From Karalla daura (lineage: Eukaryota; Chordata; Actinopteri; Chaetodontiformes; Leiognathidae), in contig CM055192.1 in assembly GCA_029224185.1 (NCBI GenBank), forward strand, positions 2,283,001-2,347,000: DNA of 64,000 bases, in the 5' to 3' direction. The notes under the pieces were generated by a model that was not told the origin of the DNA, made no database searches, and worked only from the letters and a program-made list of their open reading frames with translations. Below, one piece after another: positions 35,001-49,100 of the stretch. Each line of letters starts with the position of its first letter. Position 1 is the stretch's first letter. A program made the position numbers and the translations under genes.

Positions 35001-36200
35001 TGTTTACATCCCCCTGCATAGAAGACTGTGGGGAAAAGCGCTTTGAAAAAGTGTGTTGACACATGCACCATTGGCCAATACGCAGTGCAGCAACAGGCCG
35101 TCAAAGTGTTTAGAACGCTTAGTTGAGCCTGTTTACAGCCCCTTGCATAGGAGACTGTGGGGAAAAGCGCTTTGAAAACGTGTGTTGACACATGCACCAT
35201 TGGCCAATACGCAGTGCAGCAACAGGCCGTCAAAGTGTTTAGAACGCTTATTTGAGCCTGTTTACAGCCCCCTGCGTCGGAGACTGTGGGGAAAAGCGCT
35301 TTGAAAAAGTGTGTTGACACATGCACCATTGGCCAATACGCAGTGCAGCAACAGGCCGTCAAAGTGTTTAGAACGCTTAGTTGAGCCTGTTTACAGCCCC
35401 CTGCATAGGAGACTGTGGGGAAAAGCGCTTTGAAAAAGTGTGTTGACACATGCACCATTGGCCAATACGCAGTGCAGCAACAGGCCTGAAAAGTGTTTAG
35501 AACGCTTAGTTGAGCCTGTTTACAGCCCCCTGCATAGGAGACTGTGGGGAAAAGCGCTTTGAAAAAGTGTGTTGACACATGCACCATTGGCCAATACGCA
35601 GTGCAGCAACAGGCCGTCAAAGTGTTTAGAATGCTTAGTTGAGCCTGTTTACAGCCCCCTGCATAGGAGACTGTGGGGGAAAGCGCTTTGAAAAAGTGTG
35701 TTGACACATGCACCATTGGCCTATACGCAGTGCAGCAACAGGCCGTCAAAGTGTTTAGAACGCTTAGTTGAGCCTGTTTCCAGCCCCCTGCATAGGAGAC
35801 TGTGGGGAAAAGCGCTTTGAAAAAGTGTGTTGACACATGCACCATTGGCCAATACGCAGTGCAGCAACAGGCCGTCAAAGTGTTTAGAACGCTTAGTTGA
35901 GCCTGTATACAGCCCCCTGCATAGGAGACTGTGGGGGAAAGCGCTTTGAAAAAGTGTGTTGACACATGCACCATTGGCCAATACGCAGTGCAGCAACAGG
36001 CCGTCAAAGTGTTTAGAACGCTTAGTTGAGCCTGTTTACAGCCCCCTGCATAGGAGACTATGGGGAAAAGCGCGTTGAAAAAGTCTGTTGACACATGCAC
36101 CATTGGCCAATACGCAGTGCAGCAACAGGCCGTCAAAGTGTTTAGAACGCTTAGTTGAGCCTGTTTACAGCCCCCTGCATAGGAGACTGTGGGGGTGAAG
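32091..36200. repeat. Higher-order domain with 7- and 12-unit periodicity
   Basis: The variant agcactttg recurs at 32328, 33231, 33876 and 34779, spaced 903, 645 and 903 bp (7, 5 and 7 units). The variant gcgtcgg recurs at 32823, 34371 and 35274 (12 and 7 units). So the 903-bp seven-unit block was copied and a 12-unit block was duplicated. Confidence 0.85.
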
Positions 36201-36339
36201 CGCTTTGAAAAAGTGTGTTGACACATGCACCATTGGCCAATACGCAGTGCAGCAACAGGCCGTCAAAGTGTTTAGAACGCTTAGTTGAGCCTGTTTACAG
36301 CCCCTTGCATAGGAGACTGTGGGGAAAAGCGCTTTGAAA

Positions 36340-37960
36340 AAGTGTGTTGACACATGCACCATTGGCCAATACGCAGTGCACCAACAGGCCGTCAAAGTGT
36401 TTAGAACGCTTAGTTGAGCCTGTTTACAGCCCCCTGCATAGGAGACTGTGGGGAAAAGCGCTTTGAAAAAGTGTGTTGACACATGCACCATTGGCCAATA
36501 CGCAGTGCAGCAACAGGCCGTCAAAGTGTTTAGAACGCTTAGTTGAGCCTGTTTACAGCCCTCTGCAAAGGAGACTGTGGGGTGAAGCGCTTTGAAAAAG
36601 TGTGTTGACACATGCACCATTGGCCAATACGCAGTGCAGCAACAGGCCTGAAAAGTGTTTAGAACGCTTAGTTGAGCCCGTTTACATCCCCCTGCATAGA
36701 AGACTGTGGGGAAAAGCGCTTTGAAAAAGTGTGTTGACACATGCACCATTGGCCAATACGCAGTGCAGCAAAAGGGCGTCAAAGTGTTTAGAACGCTTAG
36801 TTGAGCCTGTTTACAGCCCCCTGCATAGGAGACTGTGGGGGAAAGCGCTTAGAAAAAGTGTGTTGACACATGCACCATTGGCCAATACGCAGTGCAGCAA
36901 CAGGCTTGAAAAGTGTTTAGAACGCTTAGTTGAGCCTGTTTACAGCCCCCTGCATAGGAGACTGTGGGGGAAAGCGCTTTGAAAAAGTGTGTTACCACAT
37001 GCACCATTGGCCAATATGCAGTGCAGCAACAGGCCGTCAAAGTGTTTAGAACGCTTAGTTGAGCCTGTTTACAGCCCCCTGCATAGGAGACTGTGGGGAA
37101 AAGCGCTTTGAAAAAGTGTGTTGACACATGCACCATTGGCCAATACGCAGTGCAGCAAAAGGGCGTCAAAGTGTTTAGAACGCTTAGTTGAGCCTGTTTA
37201 CAGCCCCCTGCATAGGAGACTGTGGGGGAAAGCGCTTTGAAAAAGTGTGTTGACACATGCACCATTGGCCAATACGCAGTGCAGCAACAGGGATGAAAAG
37301 TGTTTAGAACGCTTAGTTGAGCCTGTTTACAGCCCCCTGCATAGGAGACTGTGGGGAAAAGCGCTTTGAAAAAGTGTGTTGACACATGCACCATTGGCCA
37401 ATACGCAGTGCAGCAACAGGCCGTCAAAGTGTTTAGAACGCTTAGTTGAGCCTGTTTACAGCCCCCTGCATAGGAGACTGTGGGGAAAAGCGTTTACAGC
37501 CCCCTGCATAGGAGACTGTGGGGAAAAGCGCTTTGAAAAAGTGTGTTGACACATGCACCATTGGCCACTACGCAGTGCAGCAACAGGCCGTCAAAGTGTT
37601 TAGAACGCTTAGTTGAGCCTGTTTACAGCCCCCTGCATAGGAGACTGTGGGGAAAAGCGCTTTGAAAAAGTGTGTTGACACATGCACCATTGGCCACGAC
37701 ACAGTGCAGCAACAGGCCGTCAAAGTGTTTAGAACGCTTAGTTGAGCCTGTTTACAGCCCCCTGCATAGGAGACTGTGGGGAAAAGCGCTTTGAAAAAGT
37801 GTGTTGACACATGCACCATTGGCCAATACGCAGTGTAGCAACAGGCCGTCAAAGTGTTTAGAATGCTTAGTTGAGCCCGTTTACAGCCCTCTGCATAGGA
37901 GACTGTGGGGAAAAGCGCTTTGAAAAAGTGTGTTGACACATGCACCATTGGCCAATACGC
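36340..37960. repeat. 1.6-kb satellite block, copy A (duplicated 4,682 bp away)
   Basis: Markers in this block reappear 4,682 bp to the right: caccaac 36379/41061, ctctgcaaag 36561/41243, ttaccacatg 36992/41674 and the truncated unit 37491/42173. The spacing is 36 units plus one 38-bp partial unit. A few substitutions separate the copies (for example cctgttt/cccgttt near 36420/41102). Confidence 0.85.
37491..37528. repeat. Truncated 38-bp satellite unit, copy 1
   Basis: Only the segment from tttacagcccc to ggggaaaagcg is kept, between two full units. The junction reads aaaagcgtttacag, where gcg/tttacag replaces gcgctttgaaa. It resets the antisense frame. Confidence 0.95.
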
Positions 37961-40900
37961 AGTGCAGCAACAGGCCTGAAAAGTGTTTAGAACGCTTAGT
38001 TGAGCCTGTTTACAGCCCCCTGCATAGGAGACTGTGGGGAAAAGCGCTTTGAAAAAGTGTGTTGACACATGCACCATTGGCCAATACGCAGTGCAGCAAC
38101 AGGCCGTCAAAGTGTTTAGAACGCTTAGTTGAGCCTGTTTACAGCCCCCTGCATAGGAGACTGTGGGGAAAAGCGCTTTGAAAAAGTGTGTTGACACATG
38201 CACCATTGGCCAATACGCAGTGCAGCAACAGGCCGTCAAAGTGTTTAGAACGCTTAGTTGAGCCTGTTTACAGCCCCCTGCATAGGAGACTGTGGGGAAA
38301 AGCGCTTTGAAAAAGTGTGTTGACACATGCACCATTGGCCAATACGCATTACAGCAACAGGTCGTCAAAGTGTATAGAACGCTTAGTTGAGCCTGTTTAC
38401 ATCCCCCTGCATAGGAGACTGTGGGGTGAAGCGCTTTGAAATAGTGTGTTGACACATGCACCATTGGCCAATACGCAGTGCAGCAACAGGCCTGAAAAGT
38501 GTTTAGAACGCTTAGTTGAGCCTGTTTACAGCCCCCTGCATAGAAGACTGTGGGGAAAAGCGCTTTGAAAAAGTGTGTTGACACATGCACCATTGGCCAA
38601 TACGCAGTGCAGCAACAGGCCGTCAAAGTGTTTAGAACGCTTAGTTGAGCCTGTTTACAGCCCCCTGCATAGGAGACTGTGGGGAAAAGCGCTTTGAAAA
38701 AGTGTGTTGACACATGCACCATTGGCAAATACGCAGTGCAGCAACAGGCCGTCAAAGTGTTTAGAATGCTTAGTTGAGCCTGTTTACAGCCCCCTGCATA
38801 GGAGACTGTGGGGGAAAGCACTTTGAAAAAGTGTGTTGACACATGCACCATTGGCCAATACGCAGTGCAGCAACAGGCCGTCAAAGTGTTTAGAACGCTT
38901 AGTTGAGCCTGTTTCCAGCCCCCTGCATAGGAGACTGTGGGGTGAAGCGCTTTGAAAAAGTGTGTTGACACATGCACCATTGGCCAATACGCAGTGCAGC
39001 AACAGGCCTGAAAAGTGTTTAGAACGCTTAGTTGAGCCTGTTTACAGCCCCCTGCATAGGAGACTGTGGGGAAAAGCGCTTAGAAAAAGTGTGTTGACAC
39101 ATGCACCATTGGCCAATACGCAGTGCAGCAACAGGCCGTCAAAGTGTTTAGAACGCTTAGTTGAGCCTGTTTACTGCCCCCTGCATAGGAGACTGTGGGG
39201 AAAAGCGCTTTGAAAAAGTGTGTTGACACATGCACCATTGGCCAATACGCAGTGCAGCAACAGGCCTGAAAAGTGTTTAGAACGCTTAGTTGAGCCTGTT
39301 TACAGCCCCCTGCATAGGAGACTGTGGGGAAAAGCGCTTTGAAAAAGTGTGTTGACACATGCACCATTGGCCAATACGCAGTATAGCAACAGGCCTGAAA
39401 AGTGTTTAGAACGCTTAGTTGAGCCTGTTTACAGCCCCCTGCATAGGAGACTGTGGGGAAAAGCGCTTTGAAAAAGTGTGTTGACACATGCACCATTGGC
39501 CAATACGCAGTGCAGCAACAGGCCGTCAAAGTGTTTAGAACGCTTAGTTGAGCCTGTTTACAGCCCCCTGCATAGGAGACTGTGGGGAAAAGTGCTTTGA
39601 AAAAGTGTGTTGACACATGCACCATTGGCCAATACGCAGTGCAGCAACAGGCCGTCAAAGTGTTTAGAACACTTAGTTGAGCCTGTTTACATCCCACTGC
39701 ATAGGAGACTGTGGGGTGAAGCGCTTTGAAAAAGTGTGTTGACACATGCACCATTGGCCAATACGCAGTGCAGCAACAGGCCGTCAAAGTGTTTAGAACG
39801 CTTAGATGAGCCTGTTTACAGCCCCCTGCATAGGAGACTGTGGGGAAAAGCGCTTTGAAAAAGTGTGTTGACACATGCACCATTGGCCAATACGCAGTGC
39901 AGCAAAAGGGCGTCAAAGTGTTTAGAACGCTTAGTTGAGCCTGTTGACAGCCCCCTGCATTGGAGACTGTGGGGAAAAGCGCTTTGAAAAAGTGTGTTGA
40001 CACATGCACCATTGGCCAATACGCAGTGCAGCAAAAGGCCGTCAAAGTGTTTAGAACGCTTATTTGAGCCTGTTTACAGCCCCCTGCATAGGAGACTGTG
40101 GGGAAAAGCGCTTTGAAAAAGTCTGTTGACACATGCACCATTGGCCAATACGCAGTGCAGCAACAGGCCGTCAAAGTGTTTAGAACGCTTAGTTGAGCCT
40201 GTTTACAGCCCCCTGCATAGGAGACTGTGGGGAAAAGCGCTTTGAAAAAGTGTGTTGACACATGCACCATTGGCCAATACGCAGTGCAGCAACAGGCCTG
40301 AAAAGTGTTTAGAACGCTTAGTTGAGCCTGTTTACAGCCCTCTGCATAGGAGACTGTGGGGTGAAGCGCTTTGAAAAAGTGTGTTGACACATGCACCATT
40401 GGCCAATACGCAGTGCAGCAACAGGCCTGAAAAGTGTTTAGAACGCTTAGTTGAGCCTGTTTACATCCCCCTGCATAGAAGACTGTGGGGAAAAGCGCTT
40501 TGAAAAAGTGTGTTGACACATGCACCATTGGCCAATACGCAGTGCAGCAAAAGGGCGTAAAAGTGTTGAGAACGCTTAGTTGAGCCTGTTTACAGCCCCC
40601 TGCATAGGAGACTGTGGGGGAAAGCGCTTTGAAAAAGTGTGTTGACACATGCACCATTGGCCAATACGCAGTGCAGCAACAGGCCGTCAAAGTGTTTAGA
40701 ACGCTTAGTTGAGCCTGTTTACAGCCCCCTGCATAGGAGACTGTGGGGGAAAGCGCTTTGAAAAAGTGTGTTACCACATGCACCATTGGCCAATATGCAG
40801 TGCAGCAACAGGCCGTCAAAGTGTTTAGAACGCTTAGTTGAGCCTGTTTACAGCCCCCTGCATCGGAGACTGTGGGGAAAAGCGCTTAGAAAAAGTGTGT

Positions 40901-41021
40901 TGACACATGCACCATTGGCCAATACGCAGTGCAGCAACAGGCCTGAAAAGTGTTTAGAACGCTTATTTGAGCCTGTTTACAGCCCCCTGCATAGGAGACT
41001 GTGGGGAAAAGCGCTTTGAAA

Positions 41022-42642
41022 AAGTGTGTTGACACATGCACCATTGGCCAATACGCAGTGCACCAACAGGCCGTCAAAGTGTTTAGAACGCTTAGTTGAG
41101 CCCGTTTACAGCCCCCTGCATAGGAGACTGTGGGGAAAAGCGCTTTGAAAAAGTGTGTTGACACATGCACCATTGGCCAATACGCAGTGCAGCAACAGGC
41201 CGTCAAAGTGTTTAGAACGCTTAGTTGAGCCTGTTTACAGCCCTCTGCAAAGGAGACTGTGGGGTGAAGCGCTTTGAAAAAGTGTGTTGACACATGCACC
41301 ATTGGCCAATACGCAGTGCAGCAACAGGCCTGAAAAGTGTTTAGAACGCTTAGTTGAGCCCGTTTACATCCCCCTGCATAGAAGACTGTGGGGAAAAGCG
41401 CTTTGAAAAAGTGTGTTGACACATGCACCATTGGCCAATACGCAGTGCAGCAAAAGGGCGTCAAAGTGTTTAGAACGCTTAGTTGAGCCTGTTTACAGCC
41501 CCCTGCATAGGAGACTGTGGGGGAAAGCGCTTAGAAAAAGTGTGTTGACACATGCACCATTGGCCAATACGCAGTGCAGCAACAGGCTTGAAAAGTGTTT
41601 AGAACGCTTAGTTGAGCCTGTTTACAGCCCCCTGCATAGGAGACTGTGGGGGAAAGCGCTTTGAAAAAGTGTGTTACCACATGCACCATTGGCCAATATG
41701 CAGTGCAGCAACAGGCCGTCAAAGTGTTTAGAACGCTTAGTTGAGCCTGTTTACAGCCCCCTGCATAGGAGACTGTGGGGAAAAGCGCTTTGAAAAAGTG
41801 TGTTGACACATGCACCATTGGCCAATACGCAGTGCAGCAAAAGGGCGTCAAAGTGTTTAGAACGCTTAGTTGAGCCTGTTTACAGCCCCCTGCATAGGAG
41901 ACTGTGGGGGAAAGCGCTTTGAAAAAGTGTGTTGACACATGCACCATTGGCCAATACGCAGTGCAGCAACAGGGATGAAAAGTGTTTAGAACGCTTAGTT
42001 GAGCCTGTTTACAGCCCCCTGCATAGGAGACTGTGGGGAAAAGCGCTTTGAAAAAGTGTGTTGACACATGCACCATTGGCCAATACGCAGTGCAGCAACA
42101 GGCCGTCAAAGTGTTTAGAACGCTTAGTTGAGCCTGTTTACAGCCCCCTGCATAGGAGACTGTGGGGAAAAGCGTTTACAGCCCCCTGCATAGGAGACTG
42201 TGGGGAAAAGCGCTTTGAAAAAGTGTGTTGACACATGCACCATTGGCCACTACGCAGTGCAGCAACAGGCCGTCAAAGTGTTTAGAACGCTTAGTTGAGC
42301 CTGTTTACAGCCCCCTGCATAGGAGACTGTGGGGAAAAGCGCTTTGAAAAAGTGTGTTGACACATGCACCATTGGCCACGACACAGTGCAGCAACAGGCC
42401 GTCAAAGTGTTTAGAACGCTTAGTTGAGCCTGTTTACAGCCCCCTGCATAGGAGACTGTGGGGAAAAGCGCTTTGAAAAAGTGTGTTGACACATGCACCA
42501 TTGGCCAATACGCAGTGTAGCAACAGGCCGTCAAAGTGTTTAGAATGCTTAGTTGAGTCCGTTTACAGCCCTCTGCATAGGAGACTGTGGGGAAAAGCGC
42601 TTTGAAAAAGTGTGTTGACACATGCACCATTGGCCAATACGC
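41022..42642. repeat. 1.6-kb satellite block, copy B
   Basis: The counterpart of the block at 36340-37960, with the same rare variants in the same order (caccaac, ctctgcaaag, ttaccac, aaaagggcg, the 38-bp truncated unit and a cacgacacag variant). Confidence 0.85.
42173..42210. repeat. Truncated 38-bp satellite unit, copy 2
   Basis: Same breakpoints as the copy at 37491, so it came from the same event by duplication of the surrounding block. Confidence 0.95.
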
Positions 42643-42726
42643 AGTGCAGCAACAGGCCGTCAAAGTGTTTAGAACGCTTAGTTGAGCCTGTTTACAGCCC
42701 CCTGCATAGGAGACTGTGGGGAAAAG

Positions 42727-42764
42727 CGTTTACAGCCCCCTGCATAGGAGACTGTGGGGAAAAG
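42727..42764. repeat. Truncated 38-bp satellite unit, copy 3
   Basis: Lies 554 bp after copy 2, which is four full units plus one 38-bp unit. This marks a recent 554-bp tandem duplication; the shared variant gagtccg at 42555 and 43109 supports it. Confidence 0.95.
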
Positions 42765-43199
42765 CGCTTTGAAAAAGTGTGTTGACACATGCACCATTGG
42801 CCACTACGCAGTGCAGCAACAGGCCGTCAAAGTGTTTAGAACGCTTAGTTGAGCCTGTTTACAGCCCCCTGCATAGGAGACTGTGGGGAAAAGCGCTTTG
42901 AAAAAGTGTGTTGACACATGCACCATTGGCCACGACACAGTGCAGCAACAGGCCGTCAAAGTGTTTAGAACGCTTAGTTGAGCCTGTTTACAGCCCCCTG
43001 CATAGGAGACTGTGGGGAAAAGCGCTTTGAAAAAGTGTGTTGACACATGCACCATTGGCCAATACGCAGTGTAGCAACAGGCCGTCAAAGTGTTTAGAAT
43101 GCTTAGTTGAGTCCGTTTACAGCCCTCTGCATAGGAGACTGTGGGGAAAAGCGCTTTGAAAAAGTGTGTTGACACATGCACCATTGGCCAATACGCAGT

Positions 43200-46100
43200 G
43201 CAGCAACAGGCCGTCAAAGTGTTTAGAACGCTTAGTTGAGCCTGTTTACAGCCCCCTGCATAGGAGACTGTGGGGAAAAGCGCTTTGAAAAAGTGTGTTG
43301 ACACATGCACCATTGGCCAATACGCAGTGCAGCAACAGGCCGTCAAAGTGTTTAGAACGCTTAGTTGAGCCTGTTTACAGCCCCCTGCATAGGAGACTGT
43401 GGGGAAAAGCGCTTTGAAAAAGTGTGTTGACACATGCACCATTGGCCAATACGCAGTGCAGCAACAGGCCGTCAAAGTGTTTAGAACGCTTAGTTGAGCC
43501 TGTTTACAGCCCCCTGCATAGGAGACTGTGGGGAAAAGCGCTTTGAAAAAGTGTGTTGACACATGCACCATTGGCCAATACGCATTACAGCAACAGGTCG
43601 TCAAAGTGTATAGAACGCTTAGTTGAGCCTGTTTACAGCCCCCTGCATAGGAGACTGTGGGGAAAAGCGCTTTGAAAAAGTGTGTTGACACATGCACCAT
43701 TGGCCAAAACGCAGTGCAGCAACAGGCCTGAAAATTGTTTAGAACGCTTGGTTGAGCCTGCTTACAGCCCCCTGCATAGAAGACTGTGGGGAAAAGTGCT
43801 TTGAAAAAGTGTGTTGACACATGCACCATTGGCCAATACGCAGTGCAGCAACACGCCTGAAAAGTGTTTAGAACGCGTAGTTGAGCCTGTTTACAGCCCC
43901 CTGCATAGGAGACTGTGGGGAAAAGCGCTTTGAAAAAGTGTGTTGACACATGCACGATTGGCCAATATGAATTACAGCAACAGGCCGTCAAAGTGTTTAG
44001 AACGCTTAGTTGAGCCTGTTTACAGCCCCCTGCATAGGAGACTATGGGGAAAAGCGCTTTGAAAAAGTGTGTTGACACATGCACCATTGGCCAATACGCA
44101 GTGCAGCAACAGGCTTGAAAAGTGTTTAGAACGCTTAGTTGAGCCTGTTTACAGCCCCCTGCATAGGAGACTGTGGGGAAAAGCGCTTTGAAAAAGTGTG
44201 TTGACACATGCACCATTGGCCAATACGCAGTGCAGCAACAGGCCGTCAAAGTGTTTAGAACGCTTAGTTGAGCCTGTTTACAGCCCCCTGCATAGGAGAC
44301 TGTGGGGAAAAGCGCTTTGAAAAAGTGTGTTGACACATGCACCATTGGCCAATACGCATTACAGCAACAGGTCGTCAAAGTGTATAGAACGCTTAGTTGA
44401 GCCTGTTTACAGCCCCCTGCATAGGAGACTGTGGGGAAAAGCGCTTTGAAAAAGTGTGTTGACACATGCACCATTGGCCAAAACGCAGTGCAGCAACAGG
44501 CCTGAAAATTGTTTAGAACGCTTGGTTGAGCCTGCTTACAGCCCCCTGCATAGAAGACTGTGGGGAAAAGCGCTTTGAAAAAGTGTGTTGACACATGCAC
44601 CATTGGCCAATACGCAGTGCAGCAACACGCCTGAAAAGTGTTTAGAACGCGTAGTTGAGCCTGTTTACAGCCCCCTGCATAGGAGACTGTGGGGAAAAGC
44701 GCTTTGAAAAAGTGTGTTGACACATGCACCATTGGCCAATATGAATTACAGCAACAGGCCGTCAAAGTGTTTAGAACGCTTAGTTGAGCCTGTTTACAGC
44801 CCCCTGCATTGGAGACTGTGGGGAAAAGCGCTTTGAAAAAGTGTGTTGACACATGCACCATTGGCCAATACGCAGTGCAGCAACAGGCCTGAAAAGTGTT
44901 TAGAATGCTTAGTTGAGCCTGTTTACAGCCCCCTGCACAGGAGACTGTGGGGAAAAGCGCTTTGAAAAAGTGTGTTGACACATGCACCATTGGCCAATAC
45001 GCAGTGCAGCAACAGGCCTGAAAAGTGTTTAGAACGCTTAGTTGAGCCTGTTTACAGCCCCCTGCATAGGAGACTGTGGGGAAAAGCGCTTTGAAAAAGT
45101 GTGTTGACACATGCACCATTGGCAAATACGCAGTAAAGCAACAGGCCTGAAAAGTGTTTAGAACGCTTAGTTGAGCCTGTTTACAGCCCCCTGCATAGGA
45201 GACTGTGGGGAAAAGCGCTTTGAAAAAGTGTGTTGACACATGCACCATTGGCCAATACGCAGTGCAGCAACAGGCCGTCAAAGTGTTTAGAACGCTTAGT
45301 TGAGCCTGTTTACAGCCCCCTGCATAGGAGACTGTGGGGAAAAGTGCTTTGAAAAAGTGTGTTGACACATGCACCATTGGCCAATACGCAGTGCAGCAAC
45401 AGGCCGTCAAAGTGTTTAGAACACTTAGTTGAGCCTGTTTACATCCCCCTGCATAGGAGACTGTGGGGTGAAGCGCTTTGAAATAGTGTGTTGACACATG
45501 CACCATTGGCCAATACGCAGTGCAGCAACAGGCCTGAAAAGTGTTTAGAACGCTTGGTTGAGCCTGTTTACAGCCCCCTGCATAGAAGACTGTGGGGAAA
45601 AGCGCTTTGAAAAAGTGTGTTGACACATGCACCATTGGCCAATACGCAGTGCAGCAAAAGGGCGTCAAAGTGTTTAGAACGCTTAGTTGAGCCTGTTTAC
45701 AGCCCCCTGCATAGGAGACTGTGGGGAAAAGCGCTTTGAAAAAGTGTGTTGACACATGCACCATTGGCCAATACGCAGTGCAGCAACAGGCCGTCAAAGT
45801 GTTTAGAACGCTTAGTTGAGCCTGTTTACAGCCCCCTGCATAGGAGACTATGGGGAAAAGCGCTTTGAAAAAGTGTGTTGACACATGCACCATTGGCCAA
45901 TACGCAGTGCAGCAACAGGCTTGAAAAGTGTTTAGAACGCTTAGTTGAGCCTGTTTACAGCCCCCTGCATAGGAGACTGTGGGGAAAAGCGCTTTGAAAA
46001 AGTGTGTTGACACATGCACCATTGGCCAATACGCAGTGCAGCAACAGGCCTGAAAAGTGTTTAGAACGCTTAGTTGAGCCTGTTTACAGCCCCCTGCATA

Positions 46101-49100
46101 GGAGACTGTGGGGAAAAGCGCTTTGAAAAAGTGTGTTGACACATGCACCATTGGCCAATACGCATTACAGCAACAGGTCGTCAAAGTGTATAGAACGCTT
46201 AGTTGAGCCTGTTTACAGCCCCCTGCATAGGAGACTGTGGGGAAAAGCGCTTTGAAAAAGTGTGTTGACACATGCACCATTGGCCAAAACGCAGTGCAGC
46301 AACAGGCCTGAAAATTGTTTAGAACGCTTGGTTGAGCCTGCTTACAGCCCCCTGCATAGAAGACTGTGGGGAAAAGCGCTTTGAAAAAGTGTGTTGACAC
46401 ATGCACCATTGGCCAATACGCAGTGCAGCAACACGCCTGAAAAGTGTTTAGAACGCGTAGTTGAGCCTGTTTACAGCCCCCTGCATAGGAGACTGTGGGG
46501 AAAAGCGCTTTGAAAAAGTGTGTTGACACATGCACGATTGGCCAATATGAATTACAGCAACAGGCCGTCAAAGTGTTTAGAACGCTTAGTTGAGCCTGTT
46601 TACAGCCCCCTGCATAGGAGACTGTGGGGAAAAGCGCTTTGAAAAAGTGTGTTGACACATGCACCATTGGCCAATACGCAGTGCAGCAAAAGGGCGTCAA
46701 AGTGTTTAGAACGCTTACTTGAGCCTGTTTACAGCCCCCTGCATTGGAGACTGTGGGGAAAAGCGCTTTGAAAAAGTGTGTTGACACATGCACCATTGGC
46801 CAATACGCAGTGCAGCAACAGGCCTGAAAAGTGTTTAGAACGCTTAGTTGAGCCTGTTTACAGCCCCCTGCATAGGAGACTGTGGGGAAAAGCGCTTTGA
46901 TAAAGTGTGTTGACACATGCACCATTGGCCAATACGCAGTAAAGCAACAGGCCTGAAAAGTGTTTAGAACGCTTAGTTGAGCCTGTTTACAGCCCCCTGC
47001 ATAGGAGACTGTGGGGAAAAGCGCTTTGAAAAAGTGTGTTGACACATGCACCATTAGCCAATACGCAGTGCAGCAACAGGCCGTCAAAGTGTTTAGAACG
47101 CTTAGTTGAGCCTGTTTACAGCCCCCTGCATAGGAGACTGTGGGGAAAAGTGCTTTGAAAAAGTGTGTTGACACATGCACCATTGGCCAATACGCAGTGC
47201 AGCAACAGGCCGTCAAAGTGTTTAGAACACTTAGTTGAGCCTGTTTACATCCCCCTGCATAGGAGACTGTGGGGTGAAGCGCTTTGAAATAGTGTGTTGA
47301 CACATGCACCATTGGCCAATACGCAGTGCAGCAACAGGCCTGAAAAGTGTTTAGAACGCTTAGTTGAGCCTGTTTACAGCCCCCTGCATAGAAGACTGTG
47401 GGGAAAAGCGCTTTGAAAAAGTGTGTTGACACATGCACCATTGGCCAATACGCAGTGCAGCAAAAGGGCGTCAAAGTGTTTAGAACGCTTAGTTGAGCCT
47501 GTTTACAGCCCCCTGCATAGGAGACTGTGGGGAAAAGCGCTTTGAAAAAGTGTGTTGACACATGCACCATTGGCCAATACGCAGTGCAGCAACAGGCCGT
47601 CAAAGTGTTTAGAACGCTTAGTTGAGCCTGTTTACAGCCCCCTGCATAGGAGACTATGGGGAAAAGCGCTTTGAAAAAGTGTGTTGACACATGCACCATT
47701 GGCCAATACGCAGTGCAGCAACAGGCTTGAAAAGTGTTTAGAACGCTTAGTTGAGCCTGTTTACAGCCCCCTGCATAGGAGACTGTGGGGGAAAGCGCTT
47801 TGAAAAAGTCTGTTGACACATGCACCATTGGCCAAAACGCAGTGCAGCAACAGGCCTGAAAAGTGTTTAGAACGCTTAGTTGAGCCTGTTTACATCCCCC
47901 TGCATAGAAGACTGTGGGGAAAAGCGCTTTGAAAAAGTGTGTTGACACATGCACCATTGGCCAATACGCAGTGCAGCAAAAGGGCGTCAAAGTGTTTAGA
48001 ACGCTTAGTTGAGCCTGTTTACAGCCCCTTGCACAGGAGACTGTGGGGAAAAGCGCTTTGAAAAAGTGTGTTGACACATGCACCATTGGCCAATACGCAG
48101 TAAAGCAACAGGCCTGAAAAGTGTTTAGAACGCTTAGTTGAGCCTGTTTACAGCCCCCTGCATAGGAGACTGTGGGGAAAAGCGCTTTGAAAAAGTGTGT
48201 TGACACATGCACCATTGGCCAATACGCAGTGCAGCAACAGGCCGTCAAAGTGTTTAGAACGCTTAGTTGAGCCTGTTTACAGCCCCCTGCATAGGAGACT
48301 GTGGGGAAAAGCGCTTTGAAAAAGTGTGTTGACACATGCACCATTGGCCAATACGCAGTGCAGCAACAGGCCGTCAAAGTGTTTAGAACGCTTAGTTGAG
48401 CCTGTTTACAGCCCCCTGCATAGGAGACTGTGGGGAAAAGCGCTTTGAAAAAGTGTGTTGACACATGCACCATTGGCCAATACGCATTACAGCAACAGGT
48501 CGTCAAAGTGTATAGAACGCTTAGTTGAGCCTGTTTACAGCCCCCTGCATAGGAGACTGTGGGGAAAAGCGCTTTGAAAAAGTGTGTTGACACATGCACC
48601 ATTGGCCAAAACGCAGTGCAGCAACAGGCCTGAAAATTGTTTAGAACGCTTGGTTGAGCCTGCTTACAGCCCCCTGCATAGAAGACTGTGGGGAAAAGCG
48701 CTTTGAAAAAGTGTGTTGACACATGCACCATTGGCCAATACGCAGTGCAGCAACACGCCTGAAAAGTGTTTAGAACGCGTAGTTGAGCCTGTTTACAGCC
48801 CCCTGCATAGGAGACTGTGGGGAAAAGCGCTTTGAAAAAGTGTGTTGACACATGCACGATTGGCCAATATGAATTACAGCAACAGGCCGTCAAAGTGTTT
48901 AGAACGCTTAGTTGAGCCTGTTTACAGCCCCCTGCATAGGAGACTGTGGGGAAAAGCGCTTTGAAAAAGTGTGTTGACACATGCACCATTGGCCAATACG
49001 CAGTGCAGCAAAAGGGCGTCAAAGTGTTTAGAACGCTTACTTGAGCCTGTTTACAGCCCCCTGCATTGGAGACTGTGGGGAAAAGCGCTTTGAAAAAGTG

